A stretch of DNA of 36,435 nt, taken from NCBI GenBank assembly GCA_902623545.1, contig CACNUI010000003.1:1-36435 (forward strand), in the 5' to 3' direction. A model generated the notes under the pieces. That model was not told where the DNA came from and made no database searches. It saw only the letters and a program-made list of their open reading frames with translations. Below, piece by piece: positions 1 to 9,313 of this stretch. Position 1 is the first letter of the stretch. The number at the start of each line of letters is the position of its first letter. Source of the stretch: an uncultured Alphaproteobacteria bacterium. Lineage in GTDB: Bacteria; Pseudomonadota; Alphaproteobacteria; HIMB59; GCA-002718135. The translations under genes and the position numbers were made by a program.

Positions 1-555
1 ACCAAATGCATTAATTAGTTTCGAGAATGCATATTGTTGATTCTCTTTATCTTCCAGATTTTCAAAAAATAATTTTAAAAATGATATAATAAACCTTTCC
101 TCGTTAGTTGTAAGTAATTCAAAGCTTCCATTAATTTCATAAATTCCATCAAATAAATTTTCAAAGTTATTTTGATTTGTAATGTAATTTTGAAAATAAT
201 TTATATTTCCTCTAATTTCCAAATTACTAAATTTTAAGTTTGTTAGTGAAATATTATCTAAAATAATATGTAAATTGCCTTGGGTGCTAAAAATTGGTTG
301 AGAAATTGTGATATCTATCCGATCTACATTAACTTGTCTTTGAAAATTAGTAATATTTAAACTCGTATTATATTTTATATATGGAAAAACAATGATTTGG
401 CTTTCTTTTACTTTACTAATGATTAAATTATATTTTTTTTCTATTCCTCCAATTACCTTCTCTTCATTTAAGTTTTTTAAAAAAATATAAATAAAAATAA
501 AAAAAATAATAATAACAATAATTATAAAAGAAAAAAAAAATTTAATTTTTTTCAT
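1..555 (-). CDS. Membrane-anchored AsmA-like protein, N-terminal part (runs off the window)
   Basis: The frame is open for 185 codons from an ATG at 555 down to base 1, so the C-terminus lies outside the window. The N-terminus is a short basic stretch (MKKIK) followed by an uninterrupted hydrophobic segment rich in Phe and Ile, about residues 6-27, which reads as a signal anchor. The rest, as far as visible, is polar and beta-prone, with repeated short hydrophobic/Asn/Ser patterns. This resembles the start of AsmA-type envelope proteins, which have one inner-membrane anchor and a large periplasmic beta-rich body and are linked to outer-membrane lipid homeostasis. The family call is by architecture only; no diagnostic motif was identified. 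It sits 17 bp downstream of the dehydrogenase gene and is probably the last visible gene of the 8437-to-1 operon. Confidence 0.5.
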   Translation of the reverse strand, partial: MKKIKFFFSFIIIVIIIFFIFIYIFLKNLNEEKVIGGIEKKYNLIISKVKESQIIVFPYIKYNTSLNITNFQRQVNVDRIDITISQPIFSTQGNLHIILDNISLTNLKFSNLEIRGNINYFQNYITNQNNFENLFDGIYEINGSFELLTTNEERFIISFLKLFFENLEDKENQQYAFSKLINAFG

Positions 556-572
556 TAAATAATTTTAAAGTT

Positions 573-3020
573 CTATATTTTTGTAAAGTTATTATTTGGA
601 TCATGTAATGCTTCATATTGAATGGACATTGTATATTTACTCTTTGCAACTTCTACTTCGAAGGTTCCTCCATTTAAGTTTTTTAAATCTATCTCAGAGT
701 CTATATATCCAAAAATCATACTTTTATCATAGCAGAATGAATAATTACTAGATGTTGTTTCACCTACAATTTTTCCTTTGTAATAAATTGGTTCATCGTG
801 AAGTAACAGAGGAGTACCTGGTTTTGATTTGTCTAATACAAAATTAGTTAATTGTTTTTTCTTCTTCCTATTTTTTGTTTTTAATGCTTCTTTGCCAATA
901 AAGTCTATTTGTTTATTTAATTTAACTGTAAATTCTAAACCTGCTTCATAAGGATTTTCTGCAGGAGATATATCATGACCCCAATGAAGATACCCCTTTT
1001 CCATTCTCATAATATCTAATGCATGTCCACCAGCGTGAACAAGATCATATTTTTTTCCATGCTCAACTAATATAAGATAAACCTCTCTAGAAGTACTTAT
1101 AGGAACATAAATTTCCCAACCAAGTTCACCGACAAAAGATAGTCTTTGAAAGATCAAATCACTATTATTAAATTTAATTTCTCTTGCAGTTCCAAACTTA
1201 AAATCGTTTGTCGAAAAATGATCTCCAAAAATTTTAGTTAGTAGTTCTCTACTTTTTGGCCCAAAGACTCCAAGACAAGCTAAATCATCAGTAACGTCTG
1301 TTAAAATTGTATTTTTACTGAGATTTTCCTTTATATGTTTTTTATCATGTTCCCTTACAGATGATCCAGTTACAATCCGGAAAAATTTTTCATTAATACA
1401 CGTAACTGTTAAATCAGCTACTATTCCTCCATTTGAATTTAACATTTGAGTATATGTAGTTTTGCCTGGATCTTTTTTAATATCATTACAACATAATCGC
1501 TGTAAATCATTTAAAGCAGAATCTCCTTTTATTTCAAATTTTGCAAAAGCTGAAAGATCAAATAAACCAACATTTTTTCTTGTATTTATAGTTTCATACT
1601 TTGCTGACTCATACCAATTTTGATATCCATAACTATATTCATACTCCGGTTTATTTCCATTTATTGCATACCACATAGGCCTTTCAAATCCAGCTACTTG
1701 CCCAAAGCAAGCTCCATTGTTTTTTAAATCGTTGTGAAAAGGTAGAAGTTTTTGATTTCTTGATGTTTTTAACTGTTTATATGGCCAATGCATAGCATAG
1801 AGATTACCTAATGTTTCAGTTACACGTTCAGTAATAAATTTTGTTTCTGAATGAAATTTTTCAAATCGAGTTATATCCAGTGAAAATACATCATCATTTA
1901 CTTCACCATTTATCATCCATTCTGCAGTAATTTTTCCAGCTCCACCAGAGCTAACAATGCCAATACTATTAAAACCACAACAAACAAAAAAGTTTTTAAC
2001 TTCGGAAGTTTCACCTAATAAATAATTAGTATCGGGGGTAAAAGATTCTGGGCCATTAAAAAATTTTCTAATGCCTACTTTTTCCAAAGAAGGTATCCTA
2101 TTCATTGCTTTTTGCAAATATGGTTCAAAATGATCAAAATCTTCAGGGAGTTCTCCAAATGAAAAATCATTTGGAACTTTATAAGTATTGGTAAATGCTG
2201 GTCTTGCATTAGGCTCGAACAGCCCAACTAAAAGTTTACCTGCATCTTCTTTTAAATATAAGCAATTATTATAATCTCGTAATACTGGAAGAGATTTTTG
2301 TATTTCATTCATTGGCTCACTTAAAATATAAAAGTGTTCGTTTGGGTAAAGCGGTATACTTACTCCAACTTCAGCTGCAACTTGTCTTGACCACATCCCA
2401 GTTGCTAAAACAATATATTCGCATTCTATTTTTCCATACTCTGTTTCTACACCCTCAATTTTACCATTCTTTACTAAAATTTTCTTTACTGGGCATTTCT
2501 CAAAAAATTGAGCACCATTATTTTTTGCAGATTTAGCTAATACATTTGTTACACCTACTGGATCTGCTTGACCATCTTGTGCAATAAATACTCCTCCCAC
2601 AACATCATTAGTGTTAATAAGAGGATAAATGTCTTTTATTTCATCTTTTGTAACTTCTTTTGCTTCAACATTAAATCTTTGTGCAAAAGTAAGTTGTCTT
2701 TTAAGCTGTTCAAGTCTAGCTTCTGTTGTTGCTACAGTCAAAGAGCCATTTTGTTTAAGACCAGTTGATAATCCAGTCTCTTTTTCTAATTTTTTATATA
2801 AATTTAATGAATAATTCCTTAAGCGAGTTATTGTTGCAGATGATCCTAGTTGACCAATAAGACCAGCTGCATGCCATGTAGTTCCAGACGTCAACTGATC
2901 ACGCTCTAAAAGCACAACATCTTTCCATCCAAATTCTGTTAAGTGATAAGCAACAGAGCATCCAGCAACACCTCCACCAATTACGACAACTTTTGCAGAT
3001 TTTGGAGGGATCTTTTTCAT
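573..3020 (-). CDS. FAD-dependent dimethylglycine/sarcosine dehydrogenase-like protein with GcvT domains
   Basis: An 815-residue fusion typical of the DMGDH/SARDH family. Residues 10-40 form an ADP-binding Rossmann motif (VVVIGGGVAGCSVAYHL, ending in the acidic E39). The motif SGTTWHAAG at 45-53 contains His50, which corresponds to the histidine that carries covalent FAD in dimethylglycine and sarcosine dehydrogenases. The DAO fold runs to about residue 390. From about 430 to the end is a glycine-cleavage T-protein (GcvT/YgfZ-type) folate-binding barrel plus C-terminal barrel. Such enzymes oxidatively demethylate N-methylated glycines and can pass the one-carbon unit to tetrahydrofolate. The exact substrate (dimethylglycine, sarcosine or another methylamine) cannot be fixed from sequence. 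The gene starts 6 bp after the HIBCH-like gene stops, so it is very likely co-transcribed. Marine streamlined alphaproteobacteria commonly use this route for glycine and C1 supply. Confidence 0.88.
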   Translation of the reverse strand: MKKIPPKSAKVVVIGGGVAGCSVAYHLTEFGWKDVVLLERDQLTSGTTWHAAGLIGQLGSSATITRLRNYSLNLYKKLEKETGLSTGLKQNGSLTVATTEARLEQLKRQLTFAQRFNVEAKEVTKDEIKDIYPLINTNDVVGGVFIAQDGQADPVGVTNVLAKSAKNNGAQFFEKCPVKKILVKNGKIEGVETEYGKIECEYIVLATGMWSRQVAAEVGVSIPLYPNEHFYILSEPMNEIQKSLPVLRDYNNCLYLKEDAGKLLVGLFEPNARPAFTNTYKVPNDFSFGELPEDFDHFEPYLQKAMNRIPSLEKVGIRKFFNGPESFTPDTNYLLGETSEVKNFFVCCGFNSIGIVSSGGAGKITAEWMINGEVNDDVFSLDITRFEKFHSETKFITERVTETLGNLYAMHWPYKQLKTSRNQKLLPFHNDLKNNGACFGQVAGFERPMWYAINGNKPEYEYSYGYQNWYESAKYETINTRKNVGLFDLSAFAKFEIKGDSALNDLQRLCCNDIKKDPGKTTYTQMLNSNGGIVADLTVTCINEKFFRIVTGSSVREHDKKHIKENLSKNTILTDVTDDLACLGVFGPKSRELLTKIFGDHFSTNDFKFGTAREIKFNNSDLIFQRLSFVGELGWEIYVPISTSREVYLILVEHGKKYDLVHAGGHALDIMRMEKGYLHWGHDISPAENPYEAGLEFTVKLNKQIDFIGKEALKTKNRKKKKQLTNFVLDKSKPGTPLLLHDEPIYYKGKIVGETTSSNYSFCYDKSMIFGYIDSEIDLKNLNGGTFEVEVAKSKYTMSIQYEALHDPNNNFTKI

Positions 3021-3026
3021 ATGAAT

Positions 3027-4031
3027 CTATAAATAAAGCTTTTCTGTATGACTTTCAAAATATTTATTTATTTCTTCAATATTTATTTCAGTAATTTTTG
3101 ATGGATTCCATTTAGGATTATGGTCTTTCGTTACCAACACTGAATTTACACCATTATCAAAGTCATCTCTGTATACCACATTTTGACTTAGTTGATATTC
3201 TGTTTCTAAACATTCTTTGAGTGATTTGCCTTTGGCATCATTGATAAGTTTAGCACTTACTCCAAGACTCATTGGACACTTTTTGTTTAATATCTCAAAG
3301 GTTTTTTTTGCGAAGTCTGATTGATTATTTTTTAAATTTTCAAAAATTTTAAATATATCCCCTTCAAATAAGGAATTTATCAGATCAATATTTTTTATAA
3401 CTTCTGAATTATAATCAATCTCAAACTTTTCTTTAGCAATGATTCCTTTCTTTACATAATTTTCTTTTAGTGAATGTAAATTATCAAATTTAAAATAATT
3501 TGTTGCAAGACCTAAAAACATTAAATCATTTACTTCTAAAAGTTTTCCAGTTAAACCTATATATTTGCCAACATTTTTAGGGAGATTTGATAAAAAATAA
3601 CTTCCTCCTACATCAGGAAAAAAACCTATAGATGTTTCGGGCATTGCAAATTTTGTATTATCAGTAGCCAATCTATGATCACCATAAATTGATAGTCCAA
3701 CACCTCCACCCATGACCACACCGTTCCAAATAGATAAAAATTCTTTCTTAAATTGACTTATTAAGTAATTTAATTGGTACTCAATTTTGAAAAATTCTTT
3801 TTTGTGATTATTTTGATTCTTCGTAAGAAAAAGAGATTTAACATCTCCACCTGCACAGAAATGATTACCTTCCCCTGCTAAAAGAACTCTTTTAATATTA
3901 TCATTTAAATCCCATTCCTGAAGTTTATCAGAAAATTTCTTTGCCATTTCAATATTTAATGCATTTAGTGCTTTTGGTCGATTTAGTGTAATAATACCTG
4001 TAGCATTTTTTTCTGAAAAAATTATTTCCAT
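3027..4031 (-). CDS. Enoyl-CoA hydratase/isomerase family, 3-hydroxyisobutyryl-CoA hydrolase-like
   Basis: A 334-residue crotonase-fold protein. HFCAGGDVKSL (58-68) and MGGGVGLS (107-114) supply the oxyanion-hole glycines. MPETSIGFFPDVGGSYFL (130-147) contains Glu132 and Asp140, the arrangement of the HIBYL-CoA hydrolase (ECH_2) branch rather than of ordinary hydratases. The C-terminal KDHNPKWNPS is also a signature of that branch. The expected role is hydrolysis of 3-hydroxyisobutyryl-CoA in valine breakdown; a related acyl-CoA hydratase/isomerase activity is less likely. Its ATG overlaps the uvrB stop by one base (TAATG), which indicates translational coupling in the amino-acid-catabolic operon. 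No other valine-pathway gene lies in the window. Confidence 0.83.
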   Translation of the reverse strand: MEIIFSEKNATGIITLNRPKALNALNIEMAKKFSDKLQEWDLNDNIKRVLLAGEGNHFCAGGDVKSLFLTKNQNNHKKEFFKIEYQLNYLISQFKKEFLSIWNGVVMGGGVGLSIYGDHRLATDNTKFAMPETSIGFFPDVGGSYFLSNLPKNVGKYIGLTGKLLEVNDLMFLGLATNYFKFDNLHSLKENYVKKGIIAKEKFEIDYNSEVIKNIDLINSLFEGDIFKIFENLKNNQSDFAKKTFEILNKKCPMSLGVSAKLINDAKGKSLKECLETEYQLSQNVVYRDDFDNGVNSVLVTKDHNPKWNPSKITEINIEEINKYFESHTEKLYL

Positions 4032-6085
4032 TATTTTTTTCGAAATTCTAATATTTTGTTCGATAATCCAACTTCCTTAGCTCTTAATCTATTAATTTCA
4101 TCTCTTAGTCTTGCAGCGTCCTCAAATTCAAGTTTTGAAGCAAATTCATTCATTTTCTTCTCAAGGGTTTTTAGATGTTTGTCTAAATCTTTTCCAACCA
4201 TTTCTTTTGTGTTTTCTATATCCACAGTTACGTGATCTTGTTCAGCCGTATTTTCAATTATTTCTTGAATATTTTTTTTAATACTGGTTGGGGTAATATT
4301 ATTTTCTTTATTGTATTGTAATTGTTTATTTCTTCTTCTGTCGGTCTCTTCTATTGCTTCTTTCATGCTTGTAGTAATTGTGTCAGCATACATTAAAACT
4401 TTGCTATCTACATTTCTTGCAGCTCTACCAATAGTTTGTATTAAGCTAGTTCTAGAACGAAGATAACCCTCTTTATCAGCATCAAGAATAGCCATTAATG
4501 CACATTCTGGAATATCTAATCCCTCTCTTAATAAATTTATTCCAACTAATATGTTAAACACGCCAAGTCTTAGATCTCTAATAATTTCTATTCTTTCTAA
4601 GGTGTCAATATCGGAATGAAGATATCGAACTTTAAGACCTTCTTCATTTATATACTCTGTTAAATCTTCAGCCATTTTTTTTGTTAAGGTTGTTATTAAG
4701 ACCCTATAACCTTTATCAATTGTTTTTTTGCATTCATCAATAAGGTTGTCAATCTGATGTTTAGTTGGTCTTATTTCAATTGGAGGATCGATTAGCCCAG
4801 TAGGTCTAATAACTTGTTCAACAAAAGTACCACCTGTTTTTTCTAATTCATAATCTCCAGGAGTTGCACTAACAAAAATTGTTTGAGGGCGCATTGCATC
4901 CCACTCCTCTCTTTTCAAGGGTCTATTATCTACACAGCTTGGAAGTCTAAAACCATATTGAGCTAAAGTGGATTTTCTTGAAAAGTCACCTTTATACATA
5001 CCTGCGATTTGACCACATGTTTGATGACTTTCATCAATAAATAATAGTGAATCCTCTGGAATATATTCATATAAAGTTGGAGGAGGTTCACCAGGCAGTC
5101 TACCAGACAAATACCTTGAGTAATTTTCTATTCCACTACAACTACCTGTTGTTTCCATCATCTCTAGATCAAAGGTTGTTCTCTCATCTAATCTTTGTCT
5201 CTCGAGATATTTCTTCTCTTTTTCAAATATCTCCAATTGTTTCTTTAAATCATTTTTAATCATTGAGATTGCTTTTTTAATAGTTGGTTTTGGTGTGACG
5301 TAATGTGAATTTGCAAATATTCTTATTTGATCAAGCTCTCCTAATTTTTCTCCTGTTAAAGGATCTACCTCACTTATACTTTCTATGTCGTCTCCAAACA
5401 TAGAAATCTTCCAAGAAATATCTTCATAATGTGATGGAAAAATTTCTAATATATCTCCTTTGGCTCTAAAACTACCTCTTCTAAAATCCATATCGCGTCT
5501 TTTATATAAAAGTTCAACTAATCTTCTTATAATTATCTCTCTACTTATTGATTGATTTTTATCTAAAGTAAAAGACATTGACGAATACGCATCAACGGAA
5601 CCAATACCATAAATACATGATACTGATGCTACAATTATAGTATCTCTTCTTTCAACAAGGGATCTTGTAGCAGAATGACGTAATCTGTCGATTTGTTCAT
5701 TGATAGATGACTCTTTCTCAATATATGTATCAGTTCTTGGTACGTATGCTTCTGGAGTATAATAGTCATAATAACTCACAAAATATTCCACCGCATTATC
5801 TGGAAACAAATTTTTCATTTCACCATAAAGTTGAGCTGCTAAAGTTTTATTAGGAGCCATTATCAATGTTGGTTTTTGTACTTTCTCAATAACTTTGGCC
5901 ATCGTAAATGTTTTACCTGAACCTGTTACACCAAGAAGAACCTGTTCTTGTTCTCCTTCATTTAAGCTTTTAACTATATTATCTATTGCTTCCGGTTGAT
6001 CGCCACTTGGGTTAAAATCACTAATAACCCTAAATGGCTTTACTATATCTAAAGAATTATTTTGTTTAAATTGAATTTCATTCAT
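4031..6085 (-). CDS. uvrB: Excinuclease ABC subunit B
   Basis: A 684-residue full-length UvrB, the damage-verifying helicase-like subunit of nucleotide excision repair that loads on DNA with UvrA and recruits UvrC. Visible features are Walker A GVTGSGKT (about 53-60), the beta-hairpin region with YYDYYTPEAYVP (about 105-116), Walker B-type DESH near 350, helicase motifs V/VI ending in QTIGRAARN near 555, and a C-terminal UVR motif (KMNEFASKLEFEDAARLRDE, about 641-660) for UvrC contact. The ATG overlaps the end of the lysine-ketoglutarate reductase gene by 4 bp (ATGA) and the stop overlaps the next ATG by 1 bp. The gene is therefore embedded in a catabolic operon and has no visible SOS-type operator of its own. 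Confidence 0.97.
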   Translation of the reverse strand: MNEIQFKQNNSLDIVKPFRVISDFNPSGDQPEAIDNIVKSLNEGEQEQVLLGVTGSGKTFTMAKVIEKVQKPTLIMAPNKTLAAQLYGEMKNLFPDNAVEYFVSYYDYYTPEAYVPRTDTYIEKESSINEQIDRLRHSATRSLVERRDTIIVASVSCIYGIGSVDAYSSMSFTLDKNQSISREIIIRRLVELLYKRRDMDFRRGSFRAKGDILEIFPSHYEDISWKISMFGDDIESISEVDPLTGEKLGELDQIRIFANSHYVTPKPTIKKAISMIKNDLKKQLEIFEKEKKYLERQRLDERTTFDLEMMETTGSCSGIENYSRYLSGRLPGEPPPTLYEYIPEDSLLFIDESHQTCGQIAGMYKGDFSRKSTLAQYGFRLPSCVDNRPLKREEWDAMRPQTIFVSATPGDYELEKTGGTFVEQVIRPTGLIDPPIEIRPTKHQIDNLIDECKKTIDKGYRVLITTLTKKMAEDLTEYINEEGLKVRYLHSDIDTLERIEIIRDLRLGVFNILVGINLLREGLDIPECALMAILDADKEGYLRSRTSLIQTIGRAARNVDSKVLMYADTITTSMKEAIEETDRRRNKQLQYNKENNITPTSIKKNIQEIIENTAEQDHVTVDIENTKEMVGKDLDKHLKTLEKKMNEFASKLEFEDAARLRDEINRLRAKEVGLSNKILEFRKK

Positions 6086-7317
6086 GTAGTTTTTATATAA
6101 TCATTTAAATAATTGTACTTTTCTAAAAAACTACCATTTTGTGTTATTGTTGCATTAAGAATCCTCCCATCATCCTCATTGAAAATATAAGGAATAACTT
6201 CACTCACGATACCATCTCCAAATTCTCTACTTGAATCACGTGGCAACTCAGAAGGTAAATTATCAACTGCCATTATTGCCAAACCTTCATCAACGGTCTC
6301 TTTAAATGTATCTCTATCAATATAAAAATTTGGTTTATCAATAGTTGAAGATCTTATTGTTGTTGGTACAGAACCATCAACATCACATGTAATGTCCCCA
6401 ACTACTTTTAAATCATTTAAGTTCTTTAAATCATTTTGATTAAATATTTTTGGAGAAGCTGGGTCCCAGTAATGAGCACTAATAAATACATCTGCTCGTT
6501 CTAAATATTGAAGAGCACAACTCTTATATTCTTTTGGGTATTTAATGAAATGATTAAGATCAAATTCTTTATTTAAATTTGATACTACATAATCCTTAGT
6601 TTCTAAATTACAAAATACAGGATTATCCAAATTATCATTTTGAAATTTTTCTTTAGAAATTTCTTTTATATTAGTTTGTTTTAAAACTTCTATTACTCCT
6701 TTTGCAACTCTTCCATCACCTGTTACTAAAACTTTCATATTTGGAAAGTATAAATTTTTTAAATTACTTATTAATCTTTCATAGCTATTAATCCTATGTG
6801 CTCTTGCCAATGGTTGTTTATTAAATAATTCTAGACAAAGATTGAGAGTATTATAACAACCAACAATTCCTGCAAACCTTCCAAAACCTAAATATCTAGA
6901 ACTATTTTTATCTCTGATATTTTCATAATCTATTAATTTTATTTTTTTTTCTAAAACTGACTTTAATAGCTCTTTTTTATCCATCCCTGGAGTACCTTGA
7001 GCATTATTTAATGTTTCTTTATTCAGCTTATAAGTATGAGAAAAAAAAATATAAGTTTTGTTATTCATTAAAACTCTAGTATCAATCTCTTTAACCCCGA
7101 ATATAATAGAGCAATCTGATAAGTCTTCATTTATTATTGCTCCTTTACTTTTATACTCATCATCAGAAAAACATCTTTTTTTTGAAGGTTGTACAACAAT
7201 ATTTAAATAAGGATACTTTGATTTAAGTTTTTTTATATGTTCAGGTACTAGAGGAGTTCTATTTTCATCAGAACGTGATTCTTTTATAATTCCAATAGCT
7301 TCTATTGGTTTACTCAT
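6082..7317 (-). CDS. Lysine-ketoglutarate reductase-like (saccharopine-forming) enzyme
   Basis: A 411-residue protein of the AlaDH/PNT-saccharopine dehydrogenase fold. The N-terminal half resembles the LKR domain of the plant and animal bifunctional LKR/SDH: an ExRSxENRTPLVPEH opening, IVVQPSKKRCFSDDEY, a DLSDCSIIFGVKE stretch and a YIFFSHTYK motif. A Rossmann-like nucleotide-binding segment MKVLVTGDGRVAKGVIEVL lies near 196-214. The expected reaction condenses L-lysine with 2-oxoglutarate and NADPH to saccharopine, the first step of lysine breakdown. The start overlaps the end of the saccharopine dehydrogenase gene by 8 bp and the stop overlaps uvrB by 4 bp. Adjacent genes supply both steps, which supports catabolic use. 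The family is certain; substrate assignment rests on motif resemblance and pairing. Confidence 0.82.
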   Translation of the reverse strand: MSKPIEAIGIIKESRSDENRTPLVPEHIKKLKSKYPYLNIVVQPSKKRCFSDDEYKSKGAIINEDLSDCSIIFGVKEIDTRVLMNNKTYIFFSHTYKLNKETLNNAQGTPGMDKKELLKSVLEKKIKLIDYENIRDKNSSRYLGFGRFAGIVGCYNTLNLCLELFNKQPLARAHRINSYERLISNLKNLYFPNMKVLVTGDGRVAKGVIEVLKQTNIKEISKEKFQNDNLDNPVFCNLETKDYVVSNLNKEFDLNHFIKYPKEYKSCALQYLERADVFISAHYWDPASPKIFNQNDLKNLNDLKVVGDITCDVDGSVPTTIRSSTIDKPNFYIDRDTFKETVDEGLAIMAVDNLPSELPRDSSREFGDGIVSEVIPYIFNEDDGRILNATITQNGSFLEKYNYLNDYIKTT

Positions 7318-8437
7318 TATTTCGTTGAATATTTATATTGTTTTCATTCAATACTTTAAAAAAATACTTTATATTTTCATTATCATGTGGAGCAGTTTTA
7401 ACACCAGGATTAATTTTTCCTTCTAACATTAGATCAATTGCAGCGGAAAGAGTAATTGAAACAAGTTTACCCATAGCAGTATTCTCTCCTGAACCTTTTT
7501 CATCTAAAAAGTAAGAACTATTAAATATTCTATTTTTATTTTCAAAGGCTTTTAGTTTTACTGACAGTACTACACGATCCTCTTCATCAGGTTGATATCT
7601 ATTGTCTATTAATAGTTCTTCACTTTTCTTATTAATATCATTCTCGATTGTCTCAGTTTGGTGCTCCAGCATAGAAAAAATATCTTTCCAAGCATCTTTC
7701 CAGCCATCTAACCTTAAAGTACCTCTTACAAATCCAATTACCTTCCAATTTTTATTAAAATTATACTCCTTTATATATGGTGTTGAGTCTCGATTTGGAT
7801 ATGCTTCAAAATTTTCAGTATTTATTGAATAAGAACTAATTGATTTATATGGTGTTACAGTTTTTATTTCTCCATCTGTAATAAATTTTGCATCATTATT
7901 TAAAGCTTTGATTACTCCTGCAGGTGACCAGCTAAATTTATATCGAAAATCATTGGGTATGGCTGGAAAACCTCCACAATAAGATTCATAAATTACTTCA
8001 AGATTATTAGATGTTAGTCTTTCTAAATCTTGTACTAATAGGTGAGAAAAAAAATGATCAATACCAGGATCCAAACCAACTTCATTTATGAACACAAGAT
8101 TTTGTTTTTTTACATCTTCATCTAATGCAAGGATTTCTGGATTTAAGTAGCTTGTAGAAGCAAAATGACATTTATGCTTTAAACATAATTTTGCTATTTC
8201 TGGGTGTCTTGTTGCGGGTAGTTGTGAAATTACAATATCACCAGGATTTGCCTCTTCAAATATATGATTTATATCAAATTTTTTTGCATTAACGTTGTGC
8301 TTATTTACATGATTAATACTATTTTCAGCTTTTTCCAATGTTCTGTTCCATATTGTTAAATTTTCTAAGTTTTGAGCTAACCTTCTTATTCCTGGTAGTG
8401 AAGATAGACCAGTTCCAATCCAATGTACGTGTTTCAT
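7310..8437 (-). CDS. Saccharopine dehydrogenase (L-glutamate-forming) family
   Basis: I place the start at the ATG at 8437 (375 residues, beginning MKHVHWIGTGLSSLPGIRRL), because the glycine-rich dinucleotide fold begins directly there. An open frame continues upstream to 8503, but those 22 residues lack family character and cover the likely promoter, which has a minus-strand TATAAT at 8482-8477. Typical family features are the Rossmann strand with a WNRTLEKAE acidic turn, GDIVISQLPATRHPE, the HFASTSYLNPE region and NEVGLDPGIDHFFSH. The expected reaction is oxidation of saccharopine to glutamate and 2-aminoadipate semialdehyde, following the adjacent reductase. It opens the minus-strand operon and is divergent from the TauE-type gene. 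No Shine-Dalgarno sequence is evident before the ATG. Confidence 0.82.
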   Translation of the reverse strand: MKHVHWIGTGLSSLPGIRRLAQNLENLTIWNRTLEKAENSINHVNKHNVNAKKFDINHIFEEANPGDIVISQLPATRHPEIAKLCLKHKCHFASTSYLNPEILALDEDVKKQNLVFINEVGLDPGIDHFFSHLLVQDLERLTSNNLEVIYESYCGGFPAIPNDFRYKFSWSPAGVIKALNNDAKFITDGEIKTVTPYKSISSYSINTENFEAYPNRDSTPYIKEYNFNKNWKVIGFVRGTLRLDGWKDAWKDIFSMLEHQTETIENDINKKSEELLIDNRYQPDEEDRVVLSVKLKAFENKNRIFNSSYFLDEKGSGENTAMGKLVSITLSAAIDLMLEGKINPGVKTAPHDNENIKYFFKVLNENNINIQRNNE

Positions 8438-8502
8438 AGTAATATTTACTTTTATATTAATTTGTTTACTACATTTATTATACATTAAATACGGAAAATT
8501 CA

Positions 8503-9312
8503 TTGACCATAATAGTATTTATTTTTTTATTAACAGGACTTGCCTCTGGGTTTGTAGCTGGTTTGCTTGGAGTAGGTGGTGGTATCATAATTGTACCAGT
8601 AACCTATTTTATATTATTACAATTGGGATACACCAGTGATATAGTAATGCATGTAGCTGTAGCTTCTTCTCTTGGAGTAATATGCTTTACATCCATTTCA
8701 TCTATTAGATCACATTTAAAATTAAAAAATACTAATTTAAAAATAGTAAAAAAATGGTCTTTAGGAATTGTTTTGGGATCAATTTTGGGATCAATCTCAG
8801 CAAGTTTTATATCTGGAGAAAATCTTGTAATAATTTTTGTATGTTTGGCATTCTTGATTTCAATAAATATGCTTTTTCAACAGAAACCAATTATTCTAAA
8901 TACTGATTTGCCATCTGAAAGAATGATTAATTTTTCAATTAGCTCATTAATTGGTTTTTTTTCAGCAATAATTGGAATAGGAGGCGGTAGTTTTAGTGTG
9001 CCAACATTAACTATGTTTTCAAAAAAGATTCATGAAGCTGTTGGAACTTCAGCTGTTTTTGGTTTTTTAATTGCCTTTCCAGCAACAATCACCTTTGCAA
9101 TTACAGGTCTAGAGAAGGAAGGTCTGCCACTATACTCAATTGGTTATATTAATTTATTAATAGTATTAATGATTTCAATAACGAGCATTTTTACAGCTGG
9201 ATATGGAGCAAGAGTTTCAACAAATTTAGATAAAATACTTTTAAGAAAAATATTTGCAATTTTTTTGTTGTTAACTTGCGCAAGTCTTATTATTGAACAT
9301 TTTATAATCTAA
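8503..9312 (+). CDS. TauE/SafE (TSUP) family membrane transporter
   Basis: A 269-residue hydrophobic protein with about eight membrane spans arranged as two homologous halves. Each half begins with the family glycine signature: GFVAGLLGVGGGIIIVP near residues 16-32 and GFFSAIIGIGGGSFSVP near 155-171. Members export or import sulfite, sulfoacetate, taurine-derived sulfonates or other organic anions; the substrate cannot be told from sequence. The only plausible start is TTG at 8503, preceded by a weak CGGAAAA ribosome site. It stops 1 bp before the aminotransferase ATG, so the two are likely co-transcribed. Confidence 0.85.
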   Translation: MTIIVFIFLLTGLASGFVAGLLGVGGGIIIVPVTYFILLQLGYTSDIVMHVAVASSLGVICFTSISSIRSHLKLKNTNLKIVKKWSLGIVLGSILGSISASFISGENLVIIFVCLAFLISINMLFQQKPIILNTDLPSERMINFSISSLIGFFSAIIGIGGGSFSVPTLTMFSKKIHEAVGTSAVFGFLIAFPATITFAITGLEKEGLPLYSIGYINLLIVLMISITSIFTAGYGARVSTNLDKILLRKIFAIFLLLTCASLIIEHFII

Positions 9313-9313
9313 T

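Noticed and set aside
8438-8503. Upstream extension of the saccharopine dehydrogenase
   Set aside because: The added 22 residues precede the Rossmann fold without family character and include a minus-strand TATAAT, fitting a promoter instead.
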